DNA of 64,000 nt from Bosea vaviloviae (GCF_001741865.1 NZ_CP017147.1:2843001-2907000); one strand, 5' to 3'; positions 36,815 through 46,403 are shown, counted from the stretch's first letter. Translations and numbers: made by a program. The notes: generated by a model not told the origin, from the sequence alone.

Positions 36815-37297
36815 ATGTCGATGGATGATATCTATCTCAAACCTGGCCATCTCATTCGGCGCGCGCAGCAGATTGCCGTCTCGATCTTTCTCGAGGAATG
36901 CGCGCCGGTCGATCTGACGCCTGTCCAGTACGCAGCTTTGGTCACGGTGCGCGAGAACCCCGGCATCGACGCGACCCGCCTGTCGGCGCTTGTCGCCTTC
37001 GACCGTTCGACGCTCGGCAATGTGCTGGAGCGGATGGAGGCGAAGGAGCTGATCCTGCGCTCGGGCAGCAAGGACGACAAGCGCATCAAGGTGCTGCATC
37101 TCTCGCCAAAGGGCGAGCGCGTCCTGAGGGATGCCGAGCCGCTGGCGCAGCGTGCCCAGGAGCGCATCCTCGCTCCGCTCCTGCCCGCGGATCGCGAGGT
37201 CTTCATGCGGATGCTCGCGCAGCTCGTCGAGCTCAACAATGACGCCTCGCGCGTGCCGCTGCGGCTTGCTGCGGTGCGCCCTCCCGACGCGGCCTGA
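36815..37297 (+). CDS. MarR family transcriptional regulator
   Basis: 160-residue winged-helix protein: LTPVQYAALVTVRENPG, recognition helix ATRLSALVAFDRSTLGNVLERME, and wing ILRSGSKDDKRIKVLHLSPKGERVL. Regulators of this type usually sense phenolic or aromatic acids. It sits between an aromatic hydroxylase operon and a TctC-type gene, and similar inverted repeats precede both, so it probably controls both. Start ATG 36815; ATG 36821 is also possible. Confidence 0.9.
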   Translation: MSMDDIYLKPGHLIRRAQQIAVSIFLEECAPVDLTPVQYAALVTVRENPGIDATRLSALVAFDRSTLGNVLERMEAKELILRSGSKDDKRIKVLHLSPKGERVLRDAEPLAQRAQERILAPLLPADREVFMRMLAQLVELNNDASRVPLRLAAVRPPDAA

Positions 37298-37390
37298 CGG
37301 CCCCGCCTTTCCCGAGATCGAGATTGCGGTCGAGGCCGTTTCACGAGCCGGGGTTCGTGAGCGTGTGGTTTGACAGGGTTGAGATGTGGT

Positions 37391-37411
37391 GCATACTGAT
37401 AATGAGTATGC
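37391..37411. promoter_or_regulatory. Putative MarR operator, site 2
   Basis: GCATACT-N7-AGTATGC is a perfect 7-bp inverted repeat, 145 bp upstream of the TctC-type gene. It resembles the repeat at 36311-36333, sharing ATACTGAT. Confidence 0.6.
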
Positions 37412-37555
37412 GTTCTTATCTCGTGAAGCGCCCTGAGGGAGCCGGCAGTTCCTAGCGCTGCCGGGCCCGCCCCGCGACGAGATCCTGATCGCAGACCGCC
37501 TTTCGACCTGAAGCGAGAACCGCCACCAAGGCGGCCGTATCTGGAGGAAACCCTG

Positions 37556-38518
37556 GTGATCATCACACGACGTGCGGCCCTGATGGGGCTCGCGGGCAGC
37601 GCGCTCGCGCCCCGAACCAGCTTTGCTCAACGCAAGATCGTGAGGCTCGTCGTGCCCGCCGCCGCGGGTGGCGCCATCGACGTCATCGGGCGGCTCTACG
37701 CCCAGCGCATCGCCCCTGCGCTCGACGAATCCTGGGTGGTCGAGAACAAGGCCGGCGCCAGCAACACGCTCGGTGCGACCGACGTCGCGAGGTCGGCGCC
37801 CGACGGCACGACCTATCTGACCAATGCCGACATCCACATCATGGCGAAACATGTGATGCGCAACGTGTCCTATGATCCGCTGACGGATTTCACGCCGATC
37901 TCGCGCTTCGCGACCTCGCCGATGGTGCTGATCGGTTCGAGCAAGACGCCGCAGACCATGCCGGCGCTGATCGCCGATATGAAGGCGAGGCCCAATGAGT
38001 ACAGCTTCGCCAATTCGGCGCTGGGCAGCATGGGCCACCTCGCCACCGAGAGCTTCAAGCGCCGCACCGGCACCAGCGCGGAGCTGGTCAATTATCGTGG
38101 CACGGCTCCGGCGATCACCGATGTGGTCGCCGCCCAGGTGCAGTTGATGGTCGCTCCGCTCGGCTCGGCCCTGCCGTTCATCAGCGATGGCAAGGTGCGC
38201 GCCTTCGCGATCATGGGTGCGCAACGCAGCAAGCTCCTGCCGAACGTGCCAACCGCTGGCGAGCTCGGGCTGGCTGATTTCGACTTCACGCTCTGGTACG
38301 GCCTATGGGGGCCGAAGGGCCTGCCGGCCGCTACGGTGCAGCGCGTCAACGTGACGGTGCAGGCGGCGTCAAAAGATCGCGAGATCGTCGACAAGCTGAC
38401 CGCACTCGGCGCCGAAGCCGTGACGGAGGACGCGGCGAGCTTCGCGCGCTTCATCGCAGCCGAGACCTTGCGTGCCAACCGCGTCGTCGAAGAGGCGGGG
38501 ATCAAGCCGGGCGGCTGA
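37556..38518 (+). CDS. Tripartite tricarboxylate transporter substrate-binding protein (TctC/Bug family)
   Basis: 320 residues; GTG start supported by GGAGGAAA 5 bases upstream. A signal peptide (IITRRAALMGLAG to SFAQ) possibly of Tat type precedes the Bug-family fold: VRLVVPAAAGGAIDVIGRL, the ENKAGASNTLGATDVARSAPDG loop, YRGTAPAITDVVAAQV. These periplasmic proteins bind carboxylates, often aromatic ones. The membrane subunits TctA and TctB are not adjacent. The MarR gene and operator upstream tie it to the aromatic-acid locus. Confidence 0.9.
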   Translation: MIITRRAALMGLAGSALAPRTSFAQRKIVRLVVPAAAGGAIDVIGRLYAQRIAPALDESWVVENKAGASNTLGATDVARSAPDGTTYLTNADIHIMAKHVMRNVSYDPLTDFTPISRFATSPMVLIGSSKTPQTMPALIADMKARPNEYSFANSALGSMGHLATESFKRRTGTSAELVNYRGTAPAITDVVAAQVQLMVAPLGSALPFISDGKVRAFAIMGAQRSKLLPNVPTAGELGLADFDFTLWYGLWGPKGLPAATVQRVNVTVQAASKDREIVDKLTALGAEAVTEDAASFARFIAAETLRANRVVEEAGIKPGG

Positions 38519-38815
38519 CGGACGTTCGGCGGCAGCGGTTCGGTCGACCTCATTCGCATGCCGGCGCAGCGTAGCCTGCGCCGGGTGCGGCTTCCGGGAC
38601 GGTCAGCTTCCAGGCCGTCCAGCTTGCGCTCCCGCCAGCGCGCCGCAAGTCGCCCATGCTGCCTCTCGGAAACTCCGTTCCCCACCAGCCCGGCACTTGG
38701 CGTGGCCAGCAGGTCTTGGCTGGCTGGCAGGTCTTGAGACCCACGCCATTGGACACAGCCTGTGACGATAGGTTATTGCCATCAACGATTGTCTAGCGGC
38801 GGTTGAGGGTATGTT

Positions 38816-41800
38816 TTGGACGCTCTGGTTCTGCTCGGCCTCGTAGTCCTCGGCTTCCTCATCGCCGTCCCGTGGGCGGCCTTCTCCGCAAGCGGACGAG
38901 CCAATAACGCGCTTGCACTTATTGCGAGGCAGCAGGCTGAAATCGACGACCTGCGATCTGCGGTAGCCGCGCTTCGCAGAACCCTTGTGGAGCATAGCCA
39001 GCCAGAAGCCGACAGCGAACGCGTTGCCACACAGTGGTCCGCGCACGATACGGCTTCGCCCGCGGATGCTGTCGTTCAGGCTGAGGCCACCCTGCAATCG
39101 GCGCCGGATATTCCGCCAGAACCCGTCGACACTCCCCCGCCGCCACTCGACGCAGTTGAGGCGCCGTCGCCCCCTGTGGAAGAGATCGAGCCGCTTGCCG
39201 AGGCGGCCCGCGATGCCGAGATCGAGCTGGAGGTGTCCCCCCAGACCTTCGAAGCACAGACCTTCGAAGCACAGGTCGAGCCCTCAGCATCACCGCCAGC
39301 GGCTGCAACCACTGAGGCGCCGTTACCTCCGCCAGCCGCTCCTCGCCGCGATTTCGAAGAGGCGATCGGCTCGCGTTGGGCGGTTTGGGTGGGTGGTATC
39401 GCACTCGCCTTCGGCGGACTCTTCCTGGTTCGATACTCAATCGAGGCCGGTGTCTTCGGCCCTGGCGTGCGCCTGTTGATGGGCGCGGCCTTTTCGCTTC
39501 TCGCAGCCGCTGCCAGTGAATATCTGAGGCGGACCGATCGGATCGCCGATCTCGGCCCTGTCTCAGCGGCATTCGGACGTTTGGGCGGCGCCAACATCCC
39601 CGGCGTTCTCGCCGGCGTCAGCGTGCTCAGCGGGTTCGGCGTCGTCTTTGCGGCGCATGCGATCTATGGCTTCATCGGGCCTGGTATCGCCTTCGCGTTG
39701 ATGGGGCTGATCGGCCTGGCCACGCTTGCGGCATCTCTGGTCCATGGCCCAGTCCTTGGACTATTCGGCCTGGTAGGCTCCTATGCGACGCCCATGCTGG
39801 TCGCCAGCACCGCGCCGAGCTACGCGTCGCTAGCCATCTTCATCGCCTTCGTCACGACGACCGCCTTCCTTCTGCATGCGTGGCGGCCGAGTCGGGTGGT
39901 CACGCTGGGCGCCGTTGCGGGGCACGGCATCTGGACCCTGCTGATCGCACTGGCGGGTCACAATCCGGCATGGGCCTCCTTCCTGCTGATTGTCGGCGCA
40001 TCGTTCGCGCTCGCCCTGCTAAAGGAATGGCCCGCGCTCAGGGGCCGAGCAGCCCAGGGCGTTTGGACCGTTTTGGGCTTCGACGCGATCGGCCTGATCG
40101 CCATCGCCGTTCCGCTGGTTCTGTCCGGGGTCATATGGACAGCCGCTGGTGGTCCCGTGCCGCTCCACGCAGCCATTCTGATATCGGTGCTGGTCGCAGT
40201 GCTCTCATCTGTGCGGCACCGTGACCTTGCGCCGCTGGCGCCTCTGGCTGCGGCCGCAGCGGCGGGAATGGTCTTGCTCTGGCCGAGCCGGGAGGCCGCC
40301 TTCGGCATCTCGCCACATCTCATCCTCGATCTCATCAGGCTGAGTTTCACAGGCAACGCTGGTCCGGGAATCGGATGGACCGCTGCCTTGATGGCTGTGA
40401 TCGTCGCCGGGCTTCCCTTCCATGCCCTGCTGACGCGCAAGGGCTCCGGCGCAGGCGGGTTCATCATCCGCGGCTGCCTTGCCTTCGCCTCGGCGCTTGG
40501 ACCGATCTGTTTGCTGCTGGCGGCAGCCCTGCGCAGCAACGGCTTTGAGCGCTCGACCGGCTTCGCTGCGCTGGCGCTCTTGCTGTCGCTGGCGCTGTTT
40601 GGCGCTTCGGAAGTGTTGCTGCCCGTCGAACGACGCAACACGCGGTCACGGACAAACCCGCTCGCCTTCATCGGCTCGGCTGCCTATGCCGCCGGCGGCG
40701 CGATAGCGCTCGGCATGGCCGTCGCTTTTGCGCTGCGCGAGACCTGGCTTGTGGTCGGGCTGGCCATCGCCGCGGCAGGCGTTGCCATCATCGCCAGCCT
40801 GCGCCCGATACCGTTGCTGCGCAGCATGTCGGCCGCTTTGGCGACGGCCGCATTCGCGCGCCTGGTCTGGCAGCCGATCGTCACCGAGATGGGCTCCTGG
40901 CCCATCGTCAACTGGGTGATCCCCGCCTATGCCGGTCCGGCGCTGTGCTTCGCTGTCGGCGCTCTCGCGCTGCGCGCAAAGCAGGACCGGCCCCGCAGCG
41001 TGCACGAGGCTTTGGCCGTTGTCTTCGGTGCGGCCTTCGTCTTGCTCGAAATCCGGCAGGTCTTCGCGGGGCCGGATCTCGTGCCGAACATCGCGCTGAT
41101 CACAGGCCATTATGCAGAGGGGCTACGAAACAGGCTCTTCGAGGAAGCCGTGATGCATGTCGTGGCGATCGGCCTCATCGGGGCAGGATTGCAGCTCCTT
41201 GCCCGCCGCCTGGCCGGACGCATCTTCAGCCCGGCTGCAGACATCGCTGCCGCCGCCCTGATCGTGCTGAGCCTCGCTGGGCTTTGTGGCCTGCTCAATC
41301 CGCTCTTCGATGGTACGCAGGTGCTCGGGCCGCCCGTCTTCAACCGGCTCATGCTCTACGTGCTGGCCGGCCTGTCTCTGGGCGCGCTGGGCTTCGTGCT
41401 CGATCGAGATGAAGCACGCTCGCGCATCGGCGAAAGTCTCACGGCCTGTGCAGCCGTATTGGTTTCACTCGGGGCCATCCTCATCGTCCGGCACGCCTTT
41501 GCTGGCCCGCAAATGGCTCCGCGATCCGTTGAGACCGTCGGCTTCGTCGAGGCGGTCATCGTGACGCTGATGCTGCTCGCCCTGACTGCCGCCGCGCGGA
41601 TCTGGCACACAGCCGCGAGCAGCCGCGTGACCGAATATGCGATGCGCGCGCTGGCCTTCCTGGCGATCGGATGGGCGACGCTCGCGCTGGGCATCCTGCG
41701 CAATCCGATGATCGACCACAGCGGCGTCTCCGGCCCGATCATCTTCAATCGAATCCTATGGGGATATGGCGCAGCGACCCTTGCTTTCGCCGGCCTTGCC

Positions 41801-42637
41801 TTCTGGACGCGCTCCGCCCGTCCAGCAATCAGTCAAGCCTTCGCCAAGACCGCGATCGGCGGGGCGGTGCTGTGCGCCTTCCTGCTTTTGAGACATGGCT
41901 TCCACGGGCCACTGCTCGTCTCCGAGGTGCCGGTGACGCTGGCCGAAGCCGGTTGGTACGCGTCTCTCGGCTTCATCGCGGCCATTGCCATCATGATAGC
42001 CGGTTCGGTCAGGCTGTTCGGCCGCTCGGTCAAAGCACGCGCGGAAAGCGTGGCTATTGCCTCCTGCACCGCCTTCGGTCTTCTCTCGGGACTGCTCGCC
42101 AATCCGCTCCTGACGGAGGCGCCCTTGGCCGGGCCGATCATCCTCGACAATGCCTTGGTCGGCTATCTCATGCCGTCACTTCTCGCCTTCACTGCCGCGC
42201 GCTGGACACGCGAATACATCACAGCCCCGCTGGCCAGGCGCATCTTTGGCGCAGCCGCGATCATGGGCAGCCTGATCTACCTGCTGATCGAGGTGCGGCG
42301 CTGGTTCGTCGGCCCCGACCTGCTGCTCCATGGCGGAAGCGCAGCCGAACTCTACGCCTACTCGGCGGCGCTCCTGCTCTATGGCGTCGCCCTGCTGGCA
42401 CTCGGCTTCCGGCTGCAATCGAAAGACCTCAGGCTGGCTTCCCTCGCGGTCGTCACCGTGGCGATCTGCAAAGCCTTCCTCGTCGATATGTCGGGATTGG
42501 AAGGCCTCTTGCGGGCACTGTCTTTCATCGGCCTGGGAGCCTGCCTCGTCGGGATCGGGCTCGCCTATCAGCGCTTGCTGCGGCGCGAATTTGCGCAGCA
42601 GGAGAAGGCCGCAGGCGACGCCTCGGTCTCAGCATAA
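38816..42637 (+). CDS. DUF2339 large multi-pass membrane protein
   Basis: 1273 residues. TTG start at 38816 with GAGGG about 7 bases upstream; the ATG at 38811 is out of frame and soon stops. An N-terminal membrane segment (LVLLGLVVLGFLIAV) is followed by a Pro/Glu-rich cytoplasmic or periplasmic linker (about 50-175), the conserved FEEAIGSRWAVWVGGIALAFGG motif region that opens the DUF2339 domain, and then some 25-30 hydrophobic helices to the end. The function of the family is unknown. It has no operon partner here; a 68-bp gap separates it from the convergent DUF2161 gene. Confidence 0.88.
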   Translation: MDALVLLGLVVLGFLIAVPWAAFSASGRANNALALIARQQAEIDDLRSAVAALRRTLVEHSQPEADSERVATQWSAHDTASPADAVVQAEATLQSAPDIPPEPVDTPPPPLDAVEAPSPPVEEIEPLAEAARDAEIELEVSPQTFEAQTFEAQVEPSASPPAAATTEAPLPPPAAPRRDFEEAIGSRWAVWVGGIALAFGGLFLVRYSIEAGVFGPGVRLLMGAAFSLLAAAASEYLRRTDRIADLGPVSAAFGRLGGANIPGVLAGVSVLSGFGVVFAAHAIYGFIGPGIAFALMGLIGLATLAASLVHGPVLGLFGLVGSYATPMLVASTAPSYASLAIFIAFVTTTAFLLHAWRPSRVVTLGAVAGHGIWTLLIALAGHNPAWASFLLIVGASFALALLKEWPALRGRAAQGVWTVLGFDAIGLIAIAVPLVLSGVIWTAAGGPVPLHAAILISVLVAVLSSVRHRDLAPLAPLAAAAAAGMVLLWPSREAAFGISPHLILDLIRLSFTGNAGPGIGWTAALMAVIVAGLPFHALLTRKGSGAGGFIIRGCLAFASALGPICLLLAAALRSNGFERSTGFAALALLLSLALFGASEVLLPVERRNTRSRTNPLAFIGSAAYAAGGAIALGMAVAFALRETWLVVGLAIAAAGVAIIASLRPIPLLRSMSAALATAAFARLVWQPIVTEMGSWPIVNWVIPAYAGPALCFAVGALALRAKQDRPRSVHEALAVVFGAAFVLLEIRQVFAGPDLVPNIALITGHYAEGLRNRLFEEAVMHVVAIGLIGAGLQLLARRLAGRIFSPAADIAAAALIVLSLAGLCGLLNPLFDGTQVLGPPVFNRLMLYVLAGLSLGALGFVLDRDEARSRIGESLTACAAVLVSLGAILIVRHAFAGPQMAPRSVETVGFVEAVIVTLMLLALTAAARIWHTAASSRVTEYAMRALAFLAIGWATLALGILRNPMIDHSGVSGPIIFNRILWGYGAATLAFAGLAFWTRSARPAISQAFAKTAIGGAVLCAFLLLRHGFHGPLLVSEVPVTLAEAGWYASLGFIAAIAIMIAGSVRLFGRSVKARAESVAIASCTAFGLLSGLLANPLLTEAPLAGPIILDNALVGYLMPSLLAFTAARWTREYITAPLARRIFGAAAIMGSLIYLLIEVRRWFVGPDLLLHGGSAAELYAYSAALLLYGVALLALGFRLQSKDLRLASLAVVTVAICKAFLVDMSGLEGLLRALSFIGLGACLVGIGLAYQRLLRREFAQQEKAAGDASVSA

Positions 42638-42705
42638 CCTTGGGCGCTTCGGAGCAGACGAAGCTTGGCACGCCGAAAGGAGATCATGCGCGCCGTTTCC
42701 AGAAT

Positions 42706-43425
42706 CTAGGCAGACGCATCCATGACCGGGCCTTCATGCCTTCGGTCGAGCGCGGATGGCGGCCACTTCAGCAGCGCGGCGCGACCGGCCTCGGTGAGCG
42801 CGTAGACTCCGCGATCGGCGCGTTCGAACCAGCCATAGACATTGCGATGCAGGATCTTCTGGGCGTCTGGGCAGGACGGCTTGAGATCGCGTGGCCGCAG
42901 CGGCGTCGCCATCATCGCCGCGGCGCAGGCGAGCGCCTGTTGCCGATAGGCGGTCATGATGGGCATTTTCGTGCCGCCGCCCGCGACCGGATCTCCCTGG
43001 CGCCGTTTGTGTTCCTCCACGAGCTTCGAGCGGCGCTTGGGATCCTTGCGCGGCGTCGGCGCCGCCGGGGAGACCAGCACATCGACGCGCCCGAAGGAGG
43101 AGACACCGAGCAGCCCGAAGCCGAGGCGCCGGCACAGGTTGCGGTACCTGGCATCGCTCTCGCGTCCCTTGCCCCCGGCCGACAGGCGGGCGGCCAGCCA
43201 GATCTCGTCACCGACGCTCATCCGATCCACGCCTTGCAGGACAAGCTCGAGGTTGAAGCTCAGCTTCAGCTCCCCGATCACGACGACAGACGGGTCTCCT
43301 TCCTTGAGCCCGACAAGGTCGCATCGCCCGATCTCGCCCTTCACGGCATAGCCGAGGTTTTCAAGGAAGCGCTTGACCGGCAAATAGAGGGTCGTCTCCA
43401 ACGCGAAATCTCCGGATGCAGCCAA
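42706..43425 (-). CDS. DUF2161 domain-containing protein (PD-(D/E)XK-like)
   Basis: 239 residues. TTG start at 43425 supported by GGGAG 6 bases upstream. The N-terminal half has the pattern of a restriction-endonuclease-like fold: CDLVGLKEGDPSVVVIGELKLS (Asp, Glu-x-Lys), characteristic of DUF2161, often annotated as a phosphodiesterase. The C-terminal part (MPIMTAYRQQALACAAAM to GVYALTEAG) resembles a small winged-helix module. Role unknown; no clear partner genes. Confidence 0.8.
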   Translation of the reverse strand: MAASGDFALETTLYLPVKRFLENLGYAVKGEIGRCDLVGLKEGDPSVVVIGELKLSFNLELVLQGVDRMSVGDEIWLAARLSAGGKGRESDARYRNLCRRLGFGLLGVSSFGRVDVLVSPAAPTPRKDPKRRSKLVEEHKRRQGDPVAGGGTKMPIMTAYRQQALACAAAMMATPLRPRDLKPSCPDAQKILHRNVYGWFERADRGVYALTEAGRAALLKWPPSALDRRHEGPVMDASA

Positions 43426-43928
43426 ACGCCACTCCCGGAATCGGCTGTCGGGCGATGGGCGGCTGTCGCGACTATGCGGCGGCAGTCGTTTCGGAATGAC
43501 AAATGGCCCTGAGGCCGCAATTGCAAGCTGCGGGATTGTCCTAGAGCCGGATGACGTTGCGCCCGTCGAGCTTGGCGCCTCGCCCTTTCTTGCCGGCGCT
43601 CAGGCCTTGCGCGCTTCCAGCGCCTCAATGCTCGCTTGGCCGTGGGATGCAAGCCAGCGACTGTTGTCGCTCCAGCTCCGCCGGCGAGCGGGCCGACGGT
43701 GACAGGATCGGTTATGGAAACCTCCGGAGATCCGAGAAAGCCCCGTCGGGAGCGGCTAACCGTTCCGCCGGTGCCTGACGTAGCGGCATGGGAGCCTTTG
43801 AGCGGGCTCGCGGCATCTTGGCGTCAGGCTTCAGCAACTCCAAACCTGCCGCGCTATCGAGGTCGCTCCCCTCAGCACCGTCGGTCCCGGGCCACCTCCC
43901 AATATCTGCAATTGGCGCAGAGCTGAAC
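43426..43928. other. Intergenic region, no supported gene
   Basis: About 500 bp between the DUF2161 gene and the glycosyltransferase gene. Reading frames on both strands are short and lack good starts; a minus-strand stretch near 43548-43600 reads KKGRGAKLDGRNVIRL then stop, which could be the tail of a decayed gene, but no homology is recognised. Confidence 0.45.
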
Positions 43929-44948
43929 TCAATGACCATTACCGACCAGCGTCTTCGTAAGCGCGCCAACTGACCGCTGCTCGGGGCGGTAGCGGATTTC
44001 GATGAGATGGCGAGACATGCTGACGGGTAGAAGGGCGACGAGGATATGAAACAGCGAGAGCACGAGTTTTTTGGGCAGTGAGAAGTATTCTTGAGCGACG
44101 ACCCCGATCAAGCGGGGAAGTTGAAAATAACGATTGGCGTCTCCGTTGATCGAGGCAAGGATCAGCTTCTTCTCCAGATAAAAGAACGTTCGCTTGGCAT
44201 CGAGCTGCCGCGATTTCGAATCCTTGGGCATGATCATGTTGAGATGGTCGATCAGGTGCTCGAAGCGCTTCATGTGCTGTTCGATCTTGTCAGTGTCGAT
44301 CGTGCGGCCCACGCCCGACATGTTGCGGGTGTGGACACGGTAAAGCCCGAGCTCCACCGGGAGAGATACGATCTCGCCGAAGAAGGGGGCGGCGAGAATG
44401 ATGATTCCGTCAACCGCATCGTCATAATCGGCGTCGCGCAGCAATTCGCAGAGATCGCGCCTGAACACGTTCCCGGAGGTCGGCGGGCTGACATAGACGC
44501 CTGTCCTGCGAACACGCTCCCTAAGGTTGCCGGGCTCCCGAATCAGCTCGGGCTCGGGAACCGCCGAGCCCAGGGAGGTGCTGCCGCCGTCGACGCGGCT
44601 CAGGCAGAATTGCACCTTTGCGATCGACGGTTGCAGATATGGGACGATCGTATCGAGTGCGCCCGGAACCAACTCGTCGTCGGCATCGAGGAACAACACG
44701 AATGGCGCCGTCGTCTGGTCGAGACCAAAGGCGCAGGCCCGGCGCTGGCCGCTATTCTCGATCCGGTAGGCGGTGACCCCCGTCCGGCTGATCACCTCCC
44801 ATGAGGCGTCCGTCGAGCCGTCATCTATGACGACGAGTTCGCAATCGCTGCGGTTCTGCGCAACTACGCTGCGGATCGCGCGCTCGACATATTCGGCGTA
44901 GTTGTAGCAGTTGACGATCACCGCGATCTTGAACATCGAGCCGGTCAT
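43929..44948 (-). CDS. Glycosyltransferase family 2
   Basis: 339 residues with the GT-A fold: IAVIVNCYNYAEYVERAIRSV, the VVIDDGSTD nucleotide-binding motif and FLDADDELVPGAL (DxD-type metal site). ATG 44948 (MTGSMFKIA) has AGCGGAG upstream; an in-frame upstream start at 45020 lacks support. A hydrophobic segment near the C-terminus (LVLSLFHILVALLPV) may associate it with the membrane. It opens the polysaccharide region, divergent from a GT4 gene. The sugar is unknown. Confidence 0.88.
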   Translation of the reverse strand: MTGSMFKIAVIVNCYNYAEYVERAIRSVVAQNRSDCELVVIDDGSTDASWEVISRTGVTAYRIENSGQRRACAFGLDQTTAPFVLFLDADDELVPGALDTIVPYLQPSIAKVQFCLSRVDGGSTSLGSAVPEPELIREPGNLRERVRRTGVYVSPPTSGNVFRRDLCELLRDADYDDAVDGIIILAAPFFGEIVSLPVELGLYRVHTRNMSGVGRTIDTDKIEQHMKRFEHLIDHLNMIMPKDSKSRQLDAKRTFFYLEKKLILASINGDANRYFQLPRLIGVVAQEYFSLPKKLVLSLFHILVALLPVSMSRHLIEIRYRPEQRSVGALTKTLVGNGH

Positions 44949-45105
44949 GCGCCGCTCCGCTAAAGCTTCGATCCCGGCGCCGTTCGCAGTAGTGGCATGG
45001 TGTGCGCCACCGGACGTCAAGCATCCCTTGGCGCAGACATTGCAAGAGCTGTACCGCAGAGCTGACCAGCCGGCGGGCTTGGGTCGATGGCAATTCGGGA
45101 GCGCG

Positions 45106-46260
45106 ATGTCGGGCAGGAAGACCAGGCTTCTCTACATCGTGCCGCCGACCCGGTCGTTCGCGGGTATTGAGCGCGTCACCGACTCGATTTGCGCGGCATT
45201 GGCCACCAACTATGAGCAGGATCTCGAAGTCTCCGTCCTCTACACCTCTCCCTTCGAGCAGATCATCGGCCAGCAGCGGCCATACGACGTCATTCTGAGC
45301 TTCTCCAAGGGACGGCTCGATCTGCTGCGTCGGGTCCGGCGAACGATCGCCAATGGGCAATTCGACCTCGTGATCGTGCCGCAGGTCGAGCCGACGGCGG
45401 TGTTCTGGCTCTGCTGCCTAGGCATCCGGCGCCGCTTCATCCTCCATCTCCACGGAAATCCCAGGCTCGAGCGGCGCTCGCTCAAGGCGAGCCTGCTGTT
45501 CGAGGCGATGCGGTTTCTGGTACTGCCGCGTCTCGCGCGCGTCTTCGGCACGTCGCCGCGCCAGCTCGAAGCCTTCCAGACCGACTACCCGAGCAGGGTC
45601 GAACATGTCTGGGTGCCCAATCCGGTGCGCTCGTTTGACATGTCGGCGCTAGCGCCATCCCCGGGCAATCCGATCCGCTTCGTCACAGTCGGCCGCTTCG
45701 CTTATCAGAAGGGCTACGACATCCTGCTGCGCGCCTTCGCGGCCTTCTGCGAGAAACGCGAGGACGCCGAGCTGGTTCTCGTCGGCTATGGCGAAGAGGA
45801 GCCGACGATCCGTGCCTTGATCGACGAACTTGGCCTTGCCGGTAAAGTGACGATCGAACATCAACCCGAGAGCCCGGCGATCCCGCTCTCGCGCAGCGAC
45901 ATCTATCTCTCGGGTGCACGCTGGGAAGGCTGGTCGCTCGCCATTTGCGAGGCGCTGCGGTTCGGGTTGCCTGTAGTCGCCTTCGACTGCGAGTTTGGAC
46001 CGAGCGACATCATTATCGATGAGCGGATCGGCCGGCTCGTCGCGCTGGGGGATATGGCCGGCTTCGTCGCTGCGATGGTGTACTACCACGACCATGCCGT
46101 GTCCGAGCGCCGCCATGCGCAGTATCGGGCCGCCTACATCGATCGCTTCAGCCTCGACAAGGTTGTGCATGCGCATGCGCGAGCCCTGCTCGCGGCCGAC
46201 GGGCGCGTCGAGCGGCAGTCGCTCAACACAGTGAACGCCGAACTCGCCGGAGCATCCTGA
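45106..46260 (+). CDS. Glycosyltransferase family 4
   Basis: 384 residues, GT-B fold: N-terminal LLYIVPPTRSFAGIERVTDSI and C-terminal VTVGRFAYQKGYDILLRAF, LVGYGEEE, and the donor-binding GARWEGWSLAICEALRFGLPVVAFD (E-x7-E). ATG 45106 is used because CGGGA precedes it; the frame extends upstream into the divergent promoter without good starts. Donor and acceptor sugars unknown. Confidence 0.88.
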   Translation: MSGRKTRLLYIVPPTRSFAGIERVTDSICAALATNYEQDLEVSVLYTSPFEQIIGQQRPYDVILSFSKGRLDLLRRVRRTIANGQFDLVIVPQVEPTAVFWLCCLGIRRRFILHLHGNPRLERRSLKASLLFEAMRFLVLPRLARVFGTSPRQLEAFQTDYPSRVEHVWVPNPVRSFDMSALAPSPGNPIRFVTVGRFAYQKGYDILLRAFAAFCEKREDAELVLVGYGEEEPTIRALIDELGLAGKVTIEHQPESPAIPLSRSDIYLSGARWEGWSLAICEALRFGLPVVAFDCEFGPSDIIIDERIGRLVALGDMAGFVAAMVYYHDHAVSERRHAQYRAAYIDRFSLDKVVHAHARALLAADGRVERQSLNTVNAELAGAS

Positions 46261-46295
46261 CGAGGGAGCGGTTGCTGCTCACACCCGGCGATAGA

Positions 46296-46403
46296 TGTCC
46301 CCAGCGAGATGAACTGTTTCGGAAAAGCTTCCCGCGAGGCGGGCCAAAGGCGCGATCCTGCTCCGCCACAGAGCACGATGGGTTCAATCGTATCGGCGAT
46401 ATT
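46296..46403 (-). pseudogene. Remnant of mannose-1-phosphate guanylyltransferase (ManC/AlgA-type) N-terminus
   Basis: In one minus-strand frame the sequence reads IEPIVLCGGAGSRLWPASRE followed by AFPKQFISLGT, the unmistakable N-terminal nucleotide-binding signature of GDP-mannose pyrophosphorylases. An in-frame TAG lies just upstream (46425-46427), no start codon with a ribosome binding site is seen, and homology stops after about 36 residues where the frame runs antisense into the GT4 gene. This is a deletion remnant of a longer gene, suggesting the locus once encoded GDP-mannose synthesis. Confidence 0.75.

Noticed and set aside
36674..38224. 516-codon minus-strand frame opposite the MarR and TctC-type genes
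   Set aside because: Overlaps two recognised genes and the operator between them; the product has no recognisable family.
41671..43512. 613-codon plus-strand frame overlapping DUF2339 and DUF2161 genes
   Set aside because: Shadow of two recognised families; no domain of its own.
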